From the NCBI GenBank assembly GCA_006226265.1, contig SBHH01000230.1:1-14581 (forward strand): a DNA stretch of 14,581 bases, given 5' to 3'. The notes beneath the pieces are model-generated. The model made no database searches and was not told the DNA's origin. It worked only from the letters and a program-made list of their open reading frames with translations. This DNA is from Alphaproteobacteria bacterium. Lineage in GTDB: Bacteria > Pseudomonadota > Alphaproteobacteria > Sneathiellales > Sneathiellaceae. Shown piece by piece: positions 13,005-14,581 of the stretch (positions within the stretch are counted from its first letter, which is position 1; each line of letters starts with the position of its first letter). Both the position numbers and the translations under genes were made by a program.

Positions 13005-14581
13005 CTAGCTTGCCCGGATCTTCGACAGGAAGCGTTCGACCTCTTCATCGAGATTGGCAACCTCGCGGACCAAGTCATCAGAGATATCCTTCACCTCGAC
13101 GGCTGTCTGTCCCGTACTGGCCGCCGCGTCACGGACGCTGACGATATTCTGGGAAACCTCTTGCGCGCCTTCGGCGGCCTGCTGGACGCTGCGGCTGATT
13201 TCACCAGTCGCCGCGCCCTGCTCTTCCACCGCTGCAGAGATCGAGGTGGCGATCTCGTTGATGCGGCCAATGGTATTGGTAATACCGCCGATCGCATTCA
13301 CCGCATTGCCGGTTTCTTCCTGAACAGACTTGATCTGTTCCGAGATTTCCTCGGTTGCCTTCGCCGTCTGCGCGGCCAGATTCTTCACTTCGGAAGCCAC
13401 AACCGCGAAGCCCTTACCGGCATCACCCGCACGCGCCGCCTCAATGGTGGCGTTGAGGGCGAGCAGATTGGTCTGACCCGCGATATCATTGATCAGGCCG
13501 ACGACATCACCGATCCGCGCAGCCGCTTCATTCAGCGTGTGAACCATTGTATTGGTTCGTTCCGCTTCGGAAACCGCTTCGCCGGCGATGCTCGCCGCCT
13601 GATTCACCTGACGGCTGATCTCGTTGATCGAGGAGGAAAGCTCCTCGGTCGCGGCGGCAACGGAATTTACGCTGGAACTTGCGAGATCGGAAGCCGAAGC
13701 AACGGTGTTGGAGCGCTGGGCCGTGTCTTCAGCCGAATCCGTCATGGATTTGGACATGCCCGTCATGTTGGACATGGCATCGGCGAATTTACGAACCACG
13801 TGCTTTACGCTGCCTTCGAAGCTGTCGGCAAGCTCGTTGCGCTCACGCGTCTTGGTTTCCTGAGCTTCCTGCTGCAGGCGGTCGCGTTCATCGGCGGCCG
13901 CCTTTTCAGCCTGGCGCTGTTCTTCCTCGCGCTGGGTCTTTTCCTCCTCGCGGCGCTGACGCTGACGTTCTGCTTCTGCCCGCACCTGTTCCGCTTCGCG
14001 CGCCGTATCGCGGAAGCCGACCAAAGCATGGCCGAGTCGGGCCAACTCGTCATTGCCCTCGCGATAGATGCTGGATTCGAGGTCACCTTCGGACAGCTTT
14101 TGCGCGGACCCGACCAGCAGCATCAGACGACGGACGATATTCCGGCGGATATAGAAGAAAGCAATACCAAGGGCGATAAGGACGGAGCCGATGGTGCAAA
14201 CGATCAGGGTCATCTTGACCTTGTCTGCAAGTGCCTGGTCGGCCTTGGAGGCGCTGGCAACGGATTTCTCCGAAGCCGCAACAAAACCATTCACATGGCG
14301 GGTCAGGCTGGACGACAGGAAGCCGTTTTCACCAATGATCTTGGCTGCCGCTTCGACCGATTTCAGTTCGGCAATCCGCGTCTTGAATACATTGAGATTC
14401 TTTTTTCCGTCCTTGCCGACCGGATCCTCAACGCCAAGGGCAAGAAGATCGTTGAACAGCTCGTTCAGCGGCTCAACCTGCGACTTGGACGTATGCTTTT
14501 CGATATCGTCAAGCGGTGCGCCCATCGAGGAAATCGAAGACAGGAATTCGGCCTCCAGATCCATCACCCCGTTGATGCTGT
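13005..14581 (-). CDS. Methyl-accepting chemotaxis protein, N-terminus cut by right edge
   Basis: The frame is open to the window end with no convincing start: a GTG at 14567 is in frame, but the first membrane helix expected in such receptors is missing, so the gene continues outside. Numbering from that GTG, residues 1-117 are a helical periplasmic sensor segment and 118-140 a membrane helix. A HAMP domain follows at about 140-193 and a very charged Glu/Arg/Gln coiled coil at 190-245. The methyl-accepting signalling domain spans about 260-500, with the conserved tip at 358-405 ([22 protein letters not shown], then G-F-A-V-V-A-S-E-V). It would signal ligand binding to CheA/CheW. The C-terminus, F-L-S-K-I-R-A-S, has no CheR/CheB-binding pentapeptide. 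The ligand is unknown. A terminator follows the stop. Confidence 0.93.
   Translation of the reverse strand, partial: SINGVMDLEAEFLSSISSMGAPLDDIEKHTSKSQVEPLNELFNDLLALGVEDPVGKDGKKNLNVFKTRIAELKSVEAAAKIIGENGFLSSSLTRHVNGFVAASEKSVASASKADQALADKVKMTLIVCTIGSVLIALGIAFFYIRRNIVRRLMLLVGSAQKLSEGDLESSIYREGNDELARLGHALVGFRDTAREAEQVRAEAERQRQRREEEKTQREEEQRQAEKAAADERDRLQQEAQETKTRERNELADSFEGSVKHVVRKFADAMSNMTGMSKSMTDSAEDTAQRSNTVASASDLASSSVNSVAAATEELSSSINEISRQVNQAASIAGEAVSEAERTNTMVHTLNEAAARIGDVVGLINDIAGQTNLLALNATIEAARAGDAGKGFAVVASEVKNLAAQTAKATEEISEQIKSVQEETGNAVNAIGGITNTIGRINEIATSISAAVEEQGAATGEISRSVQQAAEGAQEVSQNIVSVRDAAASTGQTAVEVKDISDDLVREVANLDEEVERFLSKIRAS

Overview
The window looks like the chromosome of a GC-rich alphaproteobacterium, possibly Rhodospirillales/Sneathiellales-like. 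That placement is an inference from the GC-rich codon bias, the HspQ type, the charged coiled-coil chemoreceptor and the gene content. I see no phage, insertion-sequence, tRNA, rRNA or CRISPR signature, and nothing in the gene content that I would call a new system. The points worth a second look are mostly in the control regions.

Left part (1-2950): the 5' end of a lysine 2,3-aminomutase-like radical-SAM gene runs off the left edge on the minus strand. An AT-rich divergent promoter region follows, then a glpR-type DeoR repressor and the aerobic FAD glycerol-3-phosphate dehydrogenase glpD, both on the plus strand. Both glp genes are preceded by TTC(G/A) direct repeats spaced about one helical turn apart, a plausible GlpR operator.

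Middle part (2951-7912): an EamA/DMT exporter (minus) is convergent with glpD, their stop codons touching. Divergent from it is an AMP-forming acyl-CoA synthetase. HspQ, a glycerophosphodiester phosphodiesterase (GDPD) and a zinc alcohol dehydrogenase (MDR family) follow on the plus strand. GDPD releases glycerol-3-phosphate, which GlpD oxidises, so the first half of the window has a loose phospholipid-glycerol theme. A strong bidirectional hairpin terminator (7937-7971) closes this block.

Right part (7937-14581): a complete five-gene branched-chain amino-acid-type (HAAT) ABC importer lies on the minus strand in the order livG-livF-livH-livM-binding protein. The ATPases come first and the periplasmic binding protein last. 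livG appears to start at a GTG with no Shine-Dalgarno, in a GTGA overlap with a possible 16-residue leader ORF. A palindrome sits just upstream of the binding-protein gene. Upstream, a methyl-accepting chemotaxis protein gene, truncated at the right edge, ends in its own intrinsic terminator. The importer, acyl-CoA synthetase and alcohol dehydrogenase could serve a common catabolic purpose, but the sequence does not show the substrate.
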